From NCBI GenBank assembly GCA_018389105.1, contig JACATO010001035.1:332501-396500 (forward strand): a stretch of 64,000 nucleotides of DNA. Reading direction: 5' to 3'. Below are positions 1 through 12,130 of this stretch, one piece after another. Made by a program: the position numbers and the translations under genes. Under the pieces are notes generated by a model. It saw only the letters and a program-made list of their open reading frames with translations, did not search any database and had not been told where the DNA came from. Every line of letters starts with the position of its first letter. Positions within the stretch are counted from its first letter, which is position 1. This DNA is from Nautilus pompilius (Eukaryota > Mollusca > Cephalopoda > Nautilida > Nautilidae).

Positions 1-1341
1 AAGTACCAGAGTCATGTGTGAATTCAGCACAGGTATTATTATTATTATTATTATTATCGCTGTAATATAAATAAATAAAGAAGAATATAACGAGTAGCTG
101 GTTCTCGTTCTAACAGAGACTGCTTAGGAAGATGGTCTGTCTGTATATCTCTGTGTGTGTGTGCGTGTACATGCATGAATTATCCAAATGTTTCCAGTAC
201 AAAAAGTCTATTAGGAAAAATTAACAATTTTGTTTTAGTTACAATGTCACCCTGACATAGGTGTTTTATGGTGAGTTTTGAGTGGATTATTGAGTTGAAG
301 TGCATCATCTACATCCTGCCAATGAATCACTTAAAACCTAGAAGAACTTATTGCCAGAGCTAAAAAAATGCAGACACTCTCTCATACATTACTTGATTAT
401 CAGCTCAAGAGCTGTGCTATCTGGTTAAAGCTACCATCTCTGCCATTACCTCTCATAGCTATTCCTTGACAAGCTAATGCTGGGATACATCAAGCACCAT
501 TGTTATCGCCTCATTATCTTTTTGCTGTCAGAGTTTTTCTTCTGCCCCCCCCCTCCCACACAAGACTCATCCTTCTTTGCCTAGTAAAATGTACAAGGAG
601 CTTTTCCTTCTCTGAATTATTCATGTTGGACCGCTGAATCTAGACACAGGGTTGTATCAACCCTCCTTCACAGTAATTCTGCTAAACAATGTGTTCACTG
701 ATAATGTTCATTCCTCCCCTCTCTGATGTCTGTTGACTACGGCCGGAAATGTTGAAACTATATCAGGCCCTTAAATTAGACACTAAACTGAATGTCTAAC
801 TTGAATTATGAATCATTTTTAAACATCTGTAATTTTAAGGTTACATTTAATTATGCAACAGTTTAATTTTTCTATTTATTTACTCTCTACTCATGCACAT
901 ATATATATATATTTTAAACTTGGACAAAACCCATTATTAGTAAGATAGAGTTCCAATAAACCAAGCAGTTCAGTACTGACCGGATGTTCATCAGTTGAGG
1001 TGGGAAAACAAGTTAAAAAAGAATCTGACTGAAGCAGTCAGCTCCACCTCCGTGTCAGCTAGAACCAGAAAATGCTACACTCACATGGGTGCAGATTTAC
1101 TTGGAATACAAGAATTGTCAATGAAGTCAGGTGCAATTGCTGTGACGTCCAATACAAAACAAAGATCTACTACAGAAGAGAAAACGTTCAAAGATGGAGT
1201 TTTACTGCACCAAGGAAGAGAAACAGATGTACCTTTTTTCTGGATAAAATGATCTTAGTACACATTTTTTTAAAGCTATAATATGAAAAAGAAAAAAAAG
1301 AGAGAGAGAGAGAGAGAACAAAGAGAGAGAGAGAGATGGAA

Positions 1342-1403
<62 letters not shown>

Positions 1404-2926
1404 CTTTAAGGAAAAGGCAGGCAGTGTGTTTATAATGCCTTTCTCCATCCCCCACTCACTACTAACATGTGAATGTTCATCTTCCCGCTCATTTTTCTCC
1501 TTTCAAACCGTCTTCACTCCTGCCTGGATTCTTTTTTTGCTTGTTTTACTTATGTATTTTTCTTTGATATTGTTTCTTTTTTATTGTTTTATATGAAAAA
1601 AAAAAGTGTTGCACATTCTAATCTTAACCATCAGTTATAGGTTGTTGCAAAATAATAGCAGAAGTGATGGGAACAAATTAGGGTGCAGCTGTATATCCCT
1701 CCCAGAGTAATGCCAAATGTGATTACTATTACTAATGGTAATACCTGCTGGTAATTTTATTCCGAATGTCACCTGAAGTATTACAATGGATGTGACTTAC
1801 TGACTTTCTTTGATAGAACATTAATATTGTACATGTTCAACATGGCTAAACTGTCCAATGGTCTCCCAATCTTACACCTGACAGTGAAAATTCTCCCAAA
1901 CTGATAGTCCACTGGTATCCCATTTATACCTTAGCTGAAGTGGAAACTGTTATTAAAATGGACACTGGCCACACTAAACATTAGCGTGATTGTTCTGTTG
2001 GTGAGCATTTTTAAAAATTGCCACTGAGTTCTTTCCTGCAGCAGAAGCAGCATTTATCCTCACCAGTCTGTGATAGTATACTCCAAGTGACTTTACCCCT
2101 CTCCAGGCCTCTTTCACTGCTAACAATGTAAAATGATTTCTTGCATTAAATTCCAACAGAGAGCGAGTGAGCGAGATTGAGCTGAGATCCATCATCTGTG
2201 AAGCTGTTATTTTACAGATTACCTCAACCACTCAGAAGGGATCCCTTTATAATTTTCATTTGGTTTAATATCATCAAATTATGGCTACACGTGTCTCAAG
2301 ATGGGCAAAGAGACAGTCACAATAAAACTCTCTCTCTCTCTCCTACGCACACAGATGTATCACTTTAGTATTACTGGATGAGGTGTTCTCAAAGATCGCT
2401 GAAACTTCACGAAACAACATGGTTACTTTGGCCTCCAGCAGTCAAGGAACTACCCGAGAACTGGCAGCCATGCCACGATTATCAGGTGTGACAGGTAGGT
2501 TGATCGATGAACAAATAAGAAATAAGCCTTTGTTGCTTGCTACTTGCACACTAGTCACTCTGACTGTAGTGTCATTAATCACATAGCAAGCTCGCAGTCA
2601 GTACCTGTGTCCAGTACAAGAATGCTGTCCTGACATAATGTACCAACCACCACAGTGAATGAAATCAAGTTGCACTAAATTCACTTTTTTTGGACTACCT
2701 CTACCCTGACTTCTCATCATTTCAAAGTTTTCTGTATGCATTTCTCCAAGCCTCCCTCCCTCCCCCGCCAGTTTTGGCTTAGTTTTTCTCTCACCAATTG
2801 CTATATCATGCACTGCGTTAAATCCACATACTGACATATAAATTAACAGCTGCCAGGTCTTCATATGTACAAAACATAAACCCCAGACTTATCACTCATA
2901 CATTTTTTTTTTTTTTTACTCCATAC
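1..2926. other. likely intronic or flanking DNA, no supported gene
   Basis: Probably intron 4 of the ADP-ribosylglycohydrolase-like gene. It holds a short TTA repeat (about 37-56), a CT/GA tract (about 1298-1400) and CT at 2330-2342. Short ORFs here have no recognisable motif and no matching splice context. Confidence 0.5.
1298..1400. repeat. GA microsatellite
   Basis: About 100 bases of (GA)n with a few ATGGA interruptions. Confidence 0.95.
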
Positions 2927-3019
2927 CTGTTTCTTCCCTTTGAGCTTCATAATTAGTGTTAAACTCTTGCATGCTACCTTGTCTCCATGGGCCAGTGATA
3001 GGCAGTTTATTCTGCTTTT
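2927..3019 (-). CDS. ADP-ribosylglycohydrolase-like, coding exon 4
   Basis: 93 bp between a TTTCAG acceptor and a GTATGG donor. It encodes [15 protein letters not shown] and onward to EETG; the GPW-HG/QGS motif is typical of the family. No convincing following exon was found between 1 and 2926. Confidence 0.82.
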
Positions 3020-6000
3020 CTGAAACACATGCAATGTAAAACAAAGACATGAGCCTACAGTGCATTCCTTTCATTATAAGTTTAAATATATACATATATA
3101 TATATGTATATATATATATATAAATAAAAGACAAAATTGCCATTATCCTAGGGACATTCAAATGAATGCCAGCTGAAATAGCAGCACCGCAACCGTATCT
3201 GTCCTTGGGTTCATCTGAACGTCTTTCCCTAGTATATAAATTTATAAATACCCAGTGGTGGCTTCTATCGTTTTGTAAAAAAACAAAAAACAAACATCTA
3301 CATCTAACAGTGATAATTAACTAAAGTACAGGTGCGAATGCATTAAACCTCAACACCAAAGAAATCCTGAAGCATGCAGCTTCAAGAGTCATGTTGTCCA
3401 GCAGCAGTAAGTTTGACCGTAGAGAACTTCACAGCAACAAGGAGACGACTTAATTTCAAAAGATCCGCAAAGAGGCACGGATGCAGAGAAGAAAGAGAGC
3501 ATGTACAGGAGAAACATTCCGAACTCCTTTTGTGATGCTTGATGATTGCTGATCTTCTATTTTTTTTCATTTCATACAGGTTAACAATAAATGTTCTTTT
3601 TTTAAAAAAAACAAAACAAAAACAAAATCTTGAAAAAGAGACGGTGAGAAATATAAAAAGATGTAGTGAGTGTACATCCAGCAACGTGTGTTAGATCAGT
3701 ATAGTGATGTCACTGGGCGGATAGCAAGGTGCATGTGACTTACTTTGCTCGTTCTCATATTCAGAGTTTGGCCCAAAAAACCCATAAGTTGCCTTCTTCA
3801 GGTGATCTTCATTCAATCCTGAGAACAGATAAAGCAAAACAAAAATTCACCTTGGAGGTCAGGGTCAACAGAAATAAAATAGACGAAGAAGAATAGTACC
3901 CTACTCCTTTAACACTAATCCATAAAGAGTTGGCAGCTTCTTCCACAAATATCACACAACTTTCAGATGTTCTCATACAGTCCCTAAATTTAATGTTTAA
4001 GGTTTTATGTTCTTGATAAACTGGGAAAAAAATATATTCATCCCTTAGACATAAAACAATGTAAACATATTCTGTCATGGATAGGTGAGAGAAGAAAAAA
4101 CGTAATCAGTAGTAATATGGATTATCTCCCTTCCTTATTATAAAGAAATGTGAAATCTGAAGAATCCAAGGGTTTCAGATTAATTTTTCTAAGAATAAAA
4201 TAGCTAAGAAATAATCTGCTATTGCCTTTTTTTTATTATTTAAAGGATTTCTAACATAAATGCGCAGAGAGAGAGAGAGAGAGAGAGAGGAGGGGAGGGG
4301 GTGTGTGAAATTGAGAACCGGAAAGAGGTTAAACTGTAGCTACATATGAATCGTAATTCATAAGAAATCCTGTGGCAGTTTGTAGAACTGCATACATTTT
4401 CAATAAGAAAACGACAAACCTTCAGACTCAACAAGAGATTTGAGAATAAGAAAAGTCTGGTCCCCATAGCACGAAAGCCTCCCCGTTTGCAGCCGGTAGA
4501 AAGGATTAGCTGAGGGGTTCCAGAACTCCACTTCATCCACATCCTCTAGGAGGTCTTGTAACTTCTTCAGGTCATATACCCAGTGCAGAGGTTGAACTAG
4601 TAAAAATATAATAATAATATATAATAATAATAATAATAATATAAAACAGAGTAACTAACTCAACCATGTATCTGACAAATTCTAAAATGCAGATCTCACA
4701 GTTTTTTGGAGAAATGTTCTATTAAAATTTAGAATATGCTAGGAATGTTCAAGTGCCACCTTGAGGGGGGATGATGGATACCATTATAGTGATGTTCTTT
4801 CATTTGAATATCCCTGGTATATTAGGATTCAAATGAGAAGTTTAAGATAGTTATGTATATACCTATTACTGTCTGTGAAAACATCTAGAAACTTTTTAGC
4901 ATCAAACTGATTTTCTACTTGGTAAATATACCTTTGTTAAAGATTTGTCATTCACAATCATTTAGAAAAAATCCTGAACATTTTTAAGGTATGCAAAGAC
5001 TTTTGCATAGTACTTTACATTCTCTGCAAACCTGCCCAAAACATTTTGCGCTAGTCAGACTGGTGTGGTCCTTTGATCTTTAGAACCATTTTAATAAATT
5101 CCCAATTTCAAAACAATTTGAAGATTAATACCTGAATAATTTACTTTTACCTCTTATTTTTCCATGTGAATCCCTCCCTGATTACCCATAAGGCATATTT
5201 AGCTGTAGGTGTAAAAAGTAAATGTTCACAGTGAAGTGATGAGGTGGATGGATGCAAAGAACGTCAGGACAGAGAACAGTGTGCTGCTTTTCCAAATTTG
5301 CTAAATCAGTTTTTGGCTCCATCCAGGAGCTCACAAATTTGGAGGACACTACGATACAAACTGCTTTAAATTTGTTCCAAATATGAAATAACCATTTCCA
5401 ATGAACCAACACCTGCAGCATGACCAATCTTTAAGAGATGGGCCGGCTACTTGTCCCTCAATAATAATATACTGTAATTAAAAACTTTATGGAAACAGAA
5501 CTTTTAAGTACAGTAATTATTATGATTAATAAGCATGGCCCCCATTATCTGATGGTGATCTCCTCTGCTTACTGGGTTCTTACCATGGACAGTTGGGGAA
5601 ATTTTTAATTTTCTTTATCAATAAAACAATTTTTAATCCCAAACTTTTCTTTTTACTTACAAACATCTGCATATTTCCTTTTTGTCTTGAATTGAAAAAA
5701 AGGCCAAATTCTGAGATGCATATATTTCAACAATAGTTAGAAAATTAATACCTACAGCATCAAAGACATGCACCCAAGAATGGAAAAAGCAAAAAAGGGA
5801 GATAACCTATTAATAATCTGTGGTTTTTTTTTTTAAGGAACTTATTTACATTTTCTTTGATGGACTTTCTCCGTAGAGAGGGGTCCACCAGTAGCTCATT
5901 ACCCATTTAGCTTACAGCCATTCAGTTCTGAAGATCTGTAGAATGGCACCTCATAGAACTTTTCACAAATTTTCAAATCTATTCTTTTTCAAGTCAGGTT

Positions 6001-9000
6001 TTAAGGAAAGTTGTCAAAAACTTCTCTCTCTAAAGAGGGTCCTCATTTGGAATTTCCAATTAAGAGAGGAGTCTTGGACAAATTTCTATTTTAGGGACAT
6101 TATAAACAGTTACTGATAATGTGCTGCTGCATTCCTTGAGAAACCCTACCAGTTTCTCCAGTTAGATGAATGGGGCTGAGGTCAATTGACCAGGTAAGAA
6201 AAGGTGGAAATGTTTTGTATAATAATAATAATAATAATAATATCAGCATTCATTTACATAAACATGCAAAAGAACTTAAAGCAGATTGATGTTGAAAATC
6301 TGACAACACTACCATTTTCAATTTATACTCTTTGATTGCTGTTTAATGTCAATGCTAGGCTGCAGTTTCTGCATTGATAGTTTTATCATTAGAAAGATAC
6401 CTATCGCAATATTATACATGATAGCAGTTTTTTTTAATATACCAGCTGCTTTAGTTCCTTTAACACACTGACTGTAGACTACAACTATAGTTGAAGTTGG
6501 CAGTCAACATGTTAAGCCTTAATATGGTTGGCAATCCGGTGATAGATTACTGGACTGCCATGGTTGAGAACCCAAGTCCAGATTCTGGTGGGAACAGCTG
6601 TGTAGTGCACCTTCCTGGTATGGTTCCTTCTTCTTCTTTATCAACTGACTGCATGAGCTTTATCCCGCATCCAAGAATAAAGAATTCTAGTTTTCCAGGT
6701 ACCACTGCCCAAGAGCCCCCAACCATACTTTGGTATCAAGGCAGACACCTTACACTGTCTCCTTCTAGCTCACTGCTACGAGTCCTGGACCTTGAAAGCC
6801 AGGACAGAAATTTAAGAAGAATCTTTATGGGGCCAGTAATTGTTATCAAAATAATATGTATTTATTAATAATTGCAGGTGATTGATACATATACATTTAT
6901 TATACCTATGAAATAAACTGTCTTGTAAATTAGTCACAAACACAGGTTCATCCATTGTTGGTCAGTCGGAATACTCTCCAGCTCAGAAGATTGCCTAATA
7001 GAGAATTAGCCTAGTGGAATCTTTAATATCAGCAGGAACTGTCTTCAAAGGTATCATTCCATTATTTTCAGCATTTCATCCTTTAATGGGCTAAATGAAA
7101 GTTAATTAACAGAACAAACTCCAGCTACATTTAAGCAAATTACTTCCCTCTTGGCAATCACTTTGAGGGATTCATTGTTTAACCTTTTTATATTTAACAA
7201 TTAGTAATGATTATGGGATTCTTCCGCTTCTAGATTTCTGCATAATGAGACAATTAGGGGAGAGGGGCTGTATCAGCAACTCCCTTATTGTAAGATATCT
7301 TGGACATCCTGTCAAGTAAATTCTGGAGTGCTTCATGTGCTGGATGGAACACCTGCAGCTTTAGTGTTTGTAGATGCTTCTTTCAGTTACATTAGCATTC
7401 TCCAATTTTTTTTTTTGCAATGCACATACTTGGACTATTTGCTTTGTTGATTACTTGAGATGGTTCCCACATTATTTCTGACATTTGCCCCCCTTTGATG
7501 TAGTTTTACAAGTTACTTTGCAGACCTGCTATTAAATAATTTCCTAATTCACTACTACAGTTTCCATGCTTGTGGGATCTCAATTCCTTTTTATAATTTA
7601 AGTGTGTAGTCTTTTGGTAATTCCTAATCTTATCTGATGATATTTTAATTAACCATTTCTTTTCTCTGATGGGAGCTTTCCTGCTCTTAAAAAGATAAAA
7701 TGGCAATCTAAGTGCCTCTATGGATATATCTATAAATTAGAAAGTAAAAGCTTTGTATAGGTCTTATTCACTTTAGCAAATAACTTTTATAATATTCTCT
7801 TTCTAATTAAGGTGCAAAGCTTTTCAAAAGACCATAGATTTATGAAGAAATCGGGCAAGGTTGTTACACGTTCCAAATTTCATTCAGGCTACTGTCTAAT
7901 ATTATTTTGTGTGTACCCATGAAATGAGAACATAAATTTGTGGGCACAATTAAACTGGTGCTACTTTTAGTATTTGATAGCTGAACTACTTCAAGATATC
8001 TGCTGTACAGTTTTCAGTCATGAAGTGGTGTTTAGTTCTCCAACGAAATAAGTCAATGACAACAGTTTCACAGAGCCTCAGTGTGCTTCATAACTGAGGA
8101 GGTAATCCCTCTATCCTTGAAAAACTGCATACTTATGCATCTTCCCCCTTTCCCCTCTAGTTTACTAGGTACAAGGAGGCAGGAAAACCATCATGGCTCA
8201 TGCAAAAGCTCCAAAGGAAAAGAAATGGACACTGAGAAGGTTCTTCAATATCTTTGATGATTTATGGATTTTATTTATCTATGCCAAAGCTATTTGGTAA
8301 GCATTTCTCCTTAATATTTTGGTGTGACAACTTTAACAGACTTCATTTCTGAAATTACAAAATTGGGACATTGTCCCCACCCCTTTTATATCAGGTCAGT
8401 TAAATGGTTATTTCTACATTTAAGATATCACTTCACTGTCTGTAAACTTTGTCTGCCACTGGAATTTGCATCACAGAAATACTTCAGTGTTGAAGATGTA
8501 AGTATGTAAACCCATCCCCATCCCTTATAGCCAAGCTAGTGCTTCATATTAGCTTTTCTTTCGTTATCATCTCCAATGGAGGAAACTTTTAGCCAGAATT
8601 TATTTACCATACAAATGCATAAAACATCTTTTGCATACACACAATACTATCAATATCCTCTTCTATGGTGGCATAATTCTGATGTCAGACTTTTGATGCA
8701 CAGGTAACTAGGGATTGTACCTAACCACCTACTGATTTATATAGAGACCTAATGTTGGACAAATGATCGTGGGAATGTGATAATTCCTTCTACATCTTTG
8801 AATGCTTTGTTGTTATCTGTTTGCAGACATTGTTCATGAGAATTTCTCTAAATCTGTCTCTCTGCATCTTCTTTTAACATTGCAGCCCAACACCGGTTTA
8901 CTGTTTCTTTGTTGCTGCGGTGACTTTTGCTGTTGTCTATTACTGTTATTAAAGTGTTTGACTGCATTCTTTTAATATGCATATCATGCATCGAACTAAT

Positions 9001-10203
9001 ACCAAAAGACATTCTCAGAAATCCATATCACCCATATAGCCTATGGTGGACCTTATGGTTTTTTGCCATTACTAAGTTAATAGTAATAGTATTAATCAGC
9101 TTAAGAATCATATTAAGGGATGGTTGTCTTCCCAGGAGACCTGTACATCAGCCATGGTAGTTTCTCACCCCACTTGTGATAAAACTCTTCACCAAAGAAG
9201 TTACACCTGTAACTTCTTAAAATAATAATAATACGATTACAGTGTCTCACTTTTATTCAATGCATGATTGCCTATACTTCCTACTACGAAACAGATATTA
9301 GCTATTTTGTAGCGACTAAAAGGTTTGTTTAATAAAGGAGTTTTTTAGGAAAACAAACAAGTTTTCATTTGTTCTATTTCTCGCACTGAGGTCAACTGGA
9401 GAGTCGGCCTACAATTGGCCGGAAAGGGATGGTCACAGGCACACGGTTCACCTATTATTAAGGGCAGTGAGGATCAGAACTCCCCGAGCTTGGAGAAATA
9501 ACATTTGCGCTGGTCTTTCGTAAAACCAGAGAGAGATGGATGGATGGATGGATGGATTGGGGGGGAGAGAGAGAGAGATGGATGGATGGATGGATGGATT
9601 GGGGGGTGAGAGAGAGAGAGATGGATGGATGGATGGATGGATGGATTGGGGGGTGAGAGAGAGAGAGATGGATGGATGGATGGATGGATTGGGGGGTGAG
9701 AGAGATGGATGGATGGATTGGGGGGTGAGAGAGATGGATGGATGGATGGATGGATTGGGGGGGTGAGAGAGAATTATCTCCACACACCTCGGTTTCAAGT
9801 TCTAGAGTCACGATGAGGGGCGGAATCCTTCAGAGTGCGGGGGAGGGGGGAAGAGGTTAATTAGGCAGATCGTCGTCACGCTGAGTGATTTCGGTGGTAT
9901 AGCTGTCCCGCCGGCTTATTTATTTACACTTATGCAGAGTTTTAAAGCTCCACCCCACCTGGGTGGGGTGTGGGGAGGTGCGCGCCAGCATTTGGCATCG
10001 GTGTCTGGCATGAGAGAGGAAAAACCCGCTGTGCTTCTCGTCGTCACTCGGTGGCACGTGAACCAGTAACGCAGGTGCGCCCCACCCAGGGGAGGACGAC
10101 GACGACAGCGTCGGATCCGGTCGAGTTAGCACAACTTACCTGCTGCATCAGCAACAACGGCGCCAAGAACGGCTGCGATTCTACGGTCTTTCACGCTAGC
10201 CAT
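2927..10203 (-). CDS. ADP-ribosylglycohydrolase-like protein (J1-crystallin type), 5' part of gene, four exons
   Basis: Joining 10140-10203, 4420-4596, 3744-3818 and 2927-3019 on the minus strand gives 136 residues plus one base in one frame, with GT donors and AG acceptors at every junction. The product starts [20 protein letters not shown]. Landmarks are VADAA (residues 17-21), QPLHWVYD (23-30), the FWNP and NPFY motifs (46-55), CYGDQ (64-68), FFGPNSEY (94-101) and GPWRQGS (115-121). This order of motifs is what I know from J1-crystallins and the related selenoprotein J branch of the ADP-ribosylglycohydrolase fold, whose members run to about 300 residues. About half is therefore missing, probably left of the window. 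The ARH family cleaves ADP-ribose bonds using paired magnesium ions bound by aspartates, but many J1-type members have no proven activity, so catalysis should not be assumed. Family recognition is from memory of motifs, not a search. Confidence 0.78.
3088..3123. repeat. TA microsatellite
   Basis: Alternating TA with occasional C/G interruptions, next to a fold-back element at 3148. Confidence 0.9.
3148..3232. mobile_element. TA-flanked fold-back element (MITE-like), copy 1
   Basis: 85 bases from CTAGGGACATTCAAATGAA to its near-inverse TTCATCTGAACG...CCCTAG. Middle part: AGCTGAAATAGCAGCACCGC. Confidence 0.7.
3744..3818 (-). CDS. ADP-ribosylglycohydrolase-like, coding exon 3
   Basis: 75 bp between a TCTCAG acceptor and a GTAAGT donor. 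It encodes [20 protein letters not shown] followed by ENEQ, matching the conserved FGP-SxY stretch of J1-type proteins. Phase 1 at both ends. Confidence 0.82.
4420..4596 (-). CDS. ADP-ribosylglycohydrolase-like, coding exon 2
   Basis: 177 bp between an ACTAG acceptor and a GTTTGT donor; phase 1 in, phase 1 out. It encodes residues 22-81 including [18 protein letters not shown] and CYGDQ. The length fits exactly with the neighbouring exons (2 + 58 codons + 1). Confidence 0.85.
4739..4817. mobile_element. TA-flanked fold-back element, degenerate copy
   Basis: Begins CTAGGAATGTTCAAGTG and ends CATTTGAATATCCCTGG, with GATGG-TACCATTATAGTGAT in the middle in the opposite orientation to other copies. 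Confidence 0.55.
6525..6805 (+). mobile_element. tRNA-derived SINE, second family, diverged copy
   Basis: ACTGGACTGCCATGGTTGAG, then CAAGTCCAGATTCTGG in the box-B place, then CTGACTGCATGAGCTTTATC, colinear with the copy at 60780-61085. Confidence 0.5.
8161..8296 (+). other. putative micropeptide gene, exon with 5' UTR end and first 34 codons
   Basis: The exon begins after CTTTCCCCTCTAG (8160) and ends at ATTTG before GTAAGC. 8161-8192 would be untranslated and carries an in-frame TAG. Any earlier 5' exon was not found. Confidence 0.42.
8193..8952 (+). CDS. putative 56-residue membrane micropeptide, two exons
   Basis: Joining 8193-8296 and 8886-8952 gives a 56-residue product starting [18 protein letters not shown], then a short hydrophobic run WILFIY (about 25-30), a CPTP turn and a C-terminal hydrophobic segment [13 protein letters not shown] before TAA at 8950-8952. 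The basic head plus one or two hydrophobic stretches suggests a small membrane protein with a positive N-terminal side. Support: a good start context (ACCATCATGG), an in-frame TAG at 8166-8168 upstream, a pyrimidine-rich acceptor at 8160, a GTAAGC donor at 8297, a TTGCAG acceptor at 8885 with matching phase, and AATAAA at 9331. It lies antisense inside intron 1 of the ADP-ribosylglycohydrolase-like gene. I do not recognise the family. Without splicing, the frame stops one codon past the donor (35 residues). It could be a chance ORF. Confidence 0.45.
9331..9336 (+). promoter_or_regulatory. candidate polyadenylation signal AATAAA for the micropeptide gene
   Basis: AATAAA lies 379 bases after the TAA stop at 8952 and is followed by GT/T-rich sequence (9355-9380). 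In AT-rich DNA such hexamers are frequent, so this is only supporting evidence. Confidence 0.3.
9531..9775. repeat. compound minisatellite of GGAT runs, G6-7 runs and GA runs
   Basis: Seven blocks of (GGAT)n, each ending in ATTGGGGGG, are separated by (GA)n. It sits about 430 bases downstream of the start codon of the ADP-ribosylglycohydrolase-like gene, in intron 1. Long overlapping ORFs on both strands come from the repeat. Confidence 0.95.
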
Positions 10204-10330
10204 GACTGTCGGTAATTAAGACCGGTTACTAGTAACAACGTAAGCCCTCCTTCTGCTGGTGGGTTGTCTCCCCCTCACTCTTAAATGCTTGGGGCGTTCA
10301 AATGAAACTCGGCCGGGTTAGGATCGTCCC
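9800..10330 (-). promoter_or_regulatory. GC/CpG-rich promoter and first-exon region
   Basis: This is the only long stretch of the window with high GC and frequent CG dinucleotides. It covers the start codon of the ADP-ribosylglycohydrolase-like gene and about 100 bases upstream of it. The CpG content is seen directly; promoter activity is inferred. No convincing TATA box was placed and the transcription start cannot be fixed. Confidence 0.5.
10140..10203 (-). CDS. ADP-ribosylglycohydrolase-like, coding exon 1 (start codon)
   Basis: The ATG is at 10203-10201 and the exon ends with GATGCAGCAG before a GTAAGT donor (10139-10134). It encodes 21 residues plus one base, ending in VVADAA, the first conserved loop of the fold. 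It lies in the most CpG-rich stretch of the window, as expected for a first exon next to a promoter. This is the first in-frame ATG giving the expected N-terminus of the family. Confidence 0.8.
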
Positions 10331-10979
10331 AGTACCATGACTTCGCGGAAATATATAACACTTAAAACAACAACAACAACAACAAAAACTCCTGAAGCGG
10401 CAGGGTTCTTATCTAGGACCGGGAGATAATTATCAGTGGGCCAGCCTAAACGATCTGATACGTTACTGGGTCCTGCTCTACAACGATGACTTTGCAAGCA
10501 TTATGCTGGATCTTGAGAGATGACGCAGCACAATACTGAAGCTCTGGAGAGACAGAGTCACATGCAGAACTTTAAATCGATACATCGATAGATGATTTCA
10601 TCGGCGGCCGGTCAAAGTTATACACAATTTTTTTTACTAGAGTACTGAACATTAGGCTAGGCGGACCTAATGAATTAGAATGGCTAAGGCACCAGTAGTT
10701 TATCCCAGTCTTAACGAATATGTATTATTATTATTATTATGTACACTCGTATAATTACTAAATATCCACTCATTAACTAGTAGATTTATTTCATGTAAAC
10801 TCATTAAAATGTTTATATTTTTCGCGTCCTGGACTTGATAAATGCTTTGGTTTGGCTTGGCTTGTCTCCCCCTACCACCCACCCGGAACACCAGCAGGAC
10901 GGGCACAGGCGAGTGAGAGACACCGGAAGCCATGGCTGCCGCGAAAAGCATCTCGTATACTCCGATCTAACGAAAGTCC

Positions 10980-11130
10980 CGAGAACCCTTCGCTTTTAGA
11001 ATGTGGAGAACGAGAAAGTCGTGCCAGGGAAGTACGCCAATCCCAACCAGGATTCGAACTTGGGAGGAGGAGGAGGGGGGCCCCCACCTCAACCCTAGCA
11101 GTCCAATTGTTTATCAATGGAACACCACAG
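10980..11130 (-). mobile_element. SINE head fragment
   Basis: On the minus strand TTGGACTGCTAGGGTTGAG, a C/T-rich insert, then box B AAGTTCGAATCC. Only the head aligns with the second SINE family. Confidence 0.45.
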
Positions 11131-11677
11131 CGGGCTTCCCACCCCCTTTACACACTATATATTTTGATATACAAACAATGAATGCTTCAGATATTTCGTA
11201 TACAAGTTTATGCACTGATGACACGAAGAAGACCATGGTATACCGTTACAGTCCGCGGAATCTTGTGTAACAAACACTTCAGCTTTTTTTACTATCATAA
11301 ACATTGATAATGGTACCAGTAAAATGATTACATACTACATTTTCTTCTGTCAGATATTAAAGTTCACTACCAGTACAATGTGTTTTTTTTTTCTTTTATT
11401 AATTTTAATTTAAAAAAAAAAGAAACCTGTGAAATTTTGATAAATGATTTAACTGTTCGTTTTCTCACAGGTATATTTCAGCTAACCACTAAAAAAACAC
11501 TATTGTATCATTTACAAAATGCACAGGGTTATAAGTCAATACTGAAGTACTTATTCTGATGGTTAAAAGAAAAAAAAAAGCACGAGAAGGATTTCACTGG
11601 TGTGTGCAAGAATTACATCAGCAACCTAAAGACAGTTGTACTGACAATTTAAATAAAATCTTGCTGAGGCTATTCCA

Positions 11678-11704
11678 GCTGGATTTCATTTGAATGGCCC
11701 AATA
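11678..11704. mobile_element. fold-back element, one end only
   Basis: AGCTGGATTTCATTTGAATG followed by GCCCAATA matches one end of the family. Confidence 0.4.
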
Positions 11705-12064
11705 TAGCAGCAGTTCATGAACACACAGGACTAGGTCTGGTCAACCATGTTATAATAGATCATCAGGATTAAAATCATGGCTACATCATCTGTAGAATCA
11801 CTGCTTAATATTGTCTCACAATGTGTCAGTGACTGCAGGAACAAGAGATGTGCCATGCAGATAATCATTAAAATCTAGTATAGCAGGCCAGATACAGTGG
11901 AACTCTGAAAGAACAGCACTATGCTGCATATAAAATCCTAACATTATAGATTTTGGACTGATGGCAACATCATCAGCCATGTTCCACAGCAGGAGAGTTG
12001 TTATGTCACAAGCTAAAAATCTTAAAATGCTAGTTTTATCATATTCAAAATATATAAAAAATTA

Positions 12065-12130
12065 CTAGGGGCATTCAAATGAAACAGCATTCACCATAAT
12101 GGTATCCAACTGTGTTCCATCTGAATGTCC
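12065..12130. mobile_element. TA-flanked fold-back element, copy
   Basis: Begins CTAGGGGCATTCAAATGAAA, middle CACCATAATGGTATC, ends TTCCATCTGAATGTCCATA. Confidence 0.65.

Larger units (their letters stand above)
4597..10139 (-). other. intron 1 of the ADP-ribosylglycohydrolase-like gene
   Basis: A 5.5-kb intron between GTAAGT (10139-10134) and ACTAG (4601-4597). It contains TAA repeats (4611-4645, 6221-6241), a SINE copy, the antisense micropeptide candidate and a GGAT minisatellite. Confidence 0.75.

Noticed and set aside
1974-2231. Candidate exon 5 of the ADP-ribosylglycohydrolase-like gene
   Set aside because: Phase-compatible readings give either no family motif or an early stop; the true exon is probably outside the window.
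2383-2500. Possible plus-strand exon ending at GTAGGT
   Set aside because: No acceptor or start context and no recognisable protein; left out for lack of support.
9448-9811. Long overlapping ORFs on both strands with IHPS or MDGW repeats
   Set aside because: They are translations of the GGAT/GA minisatellite; all frames lack stops because of the repeat.
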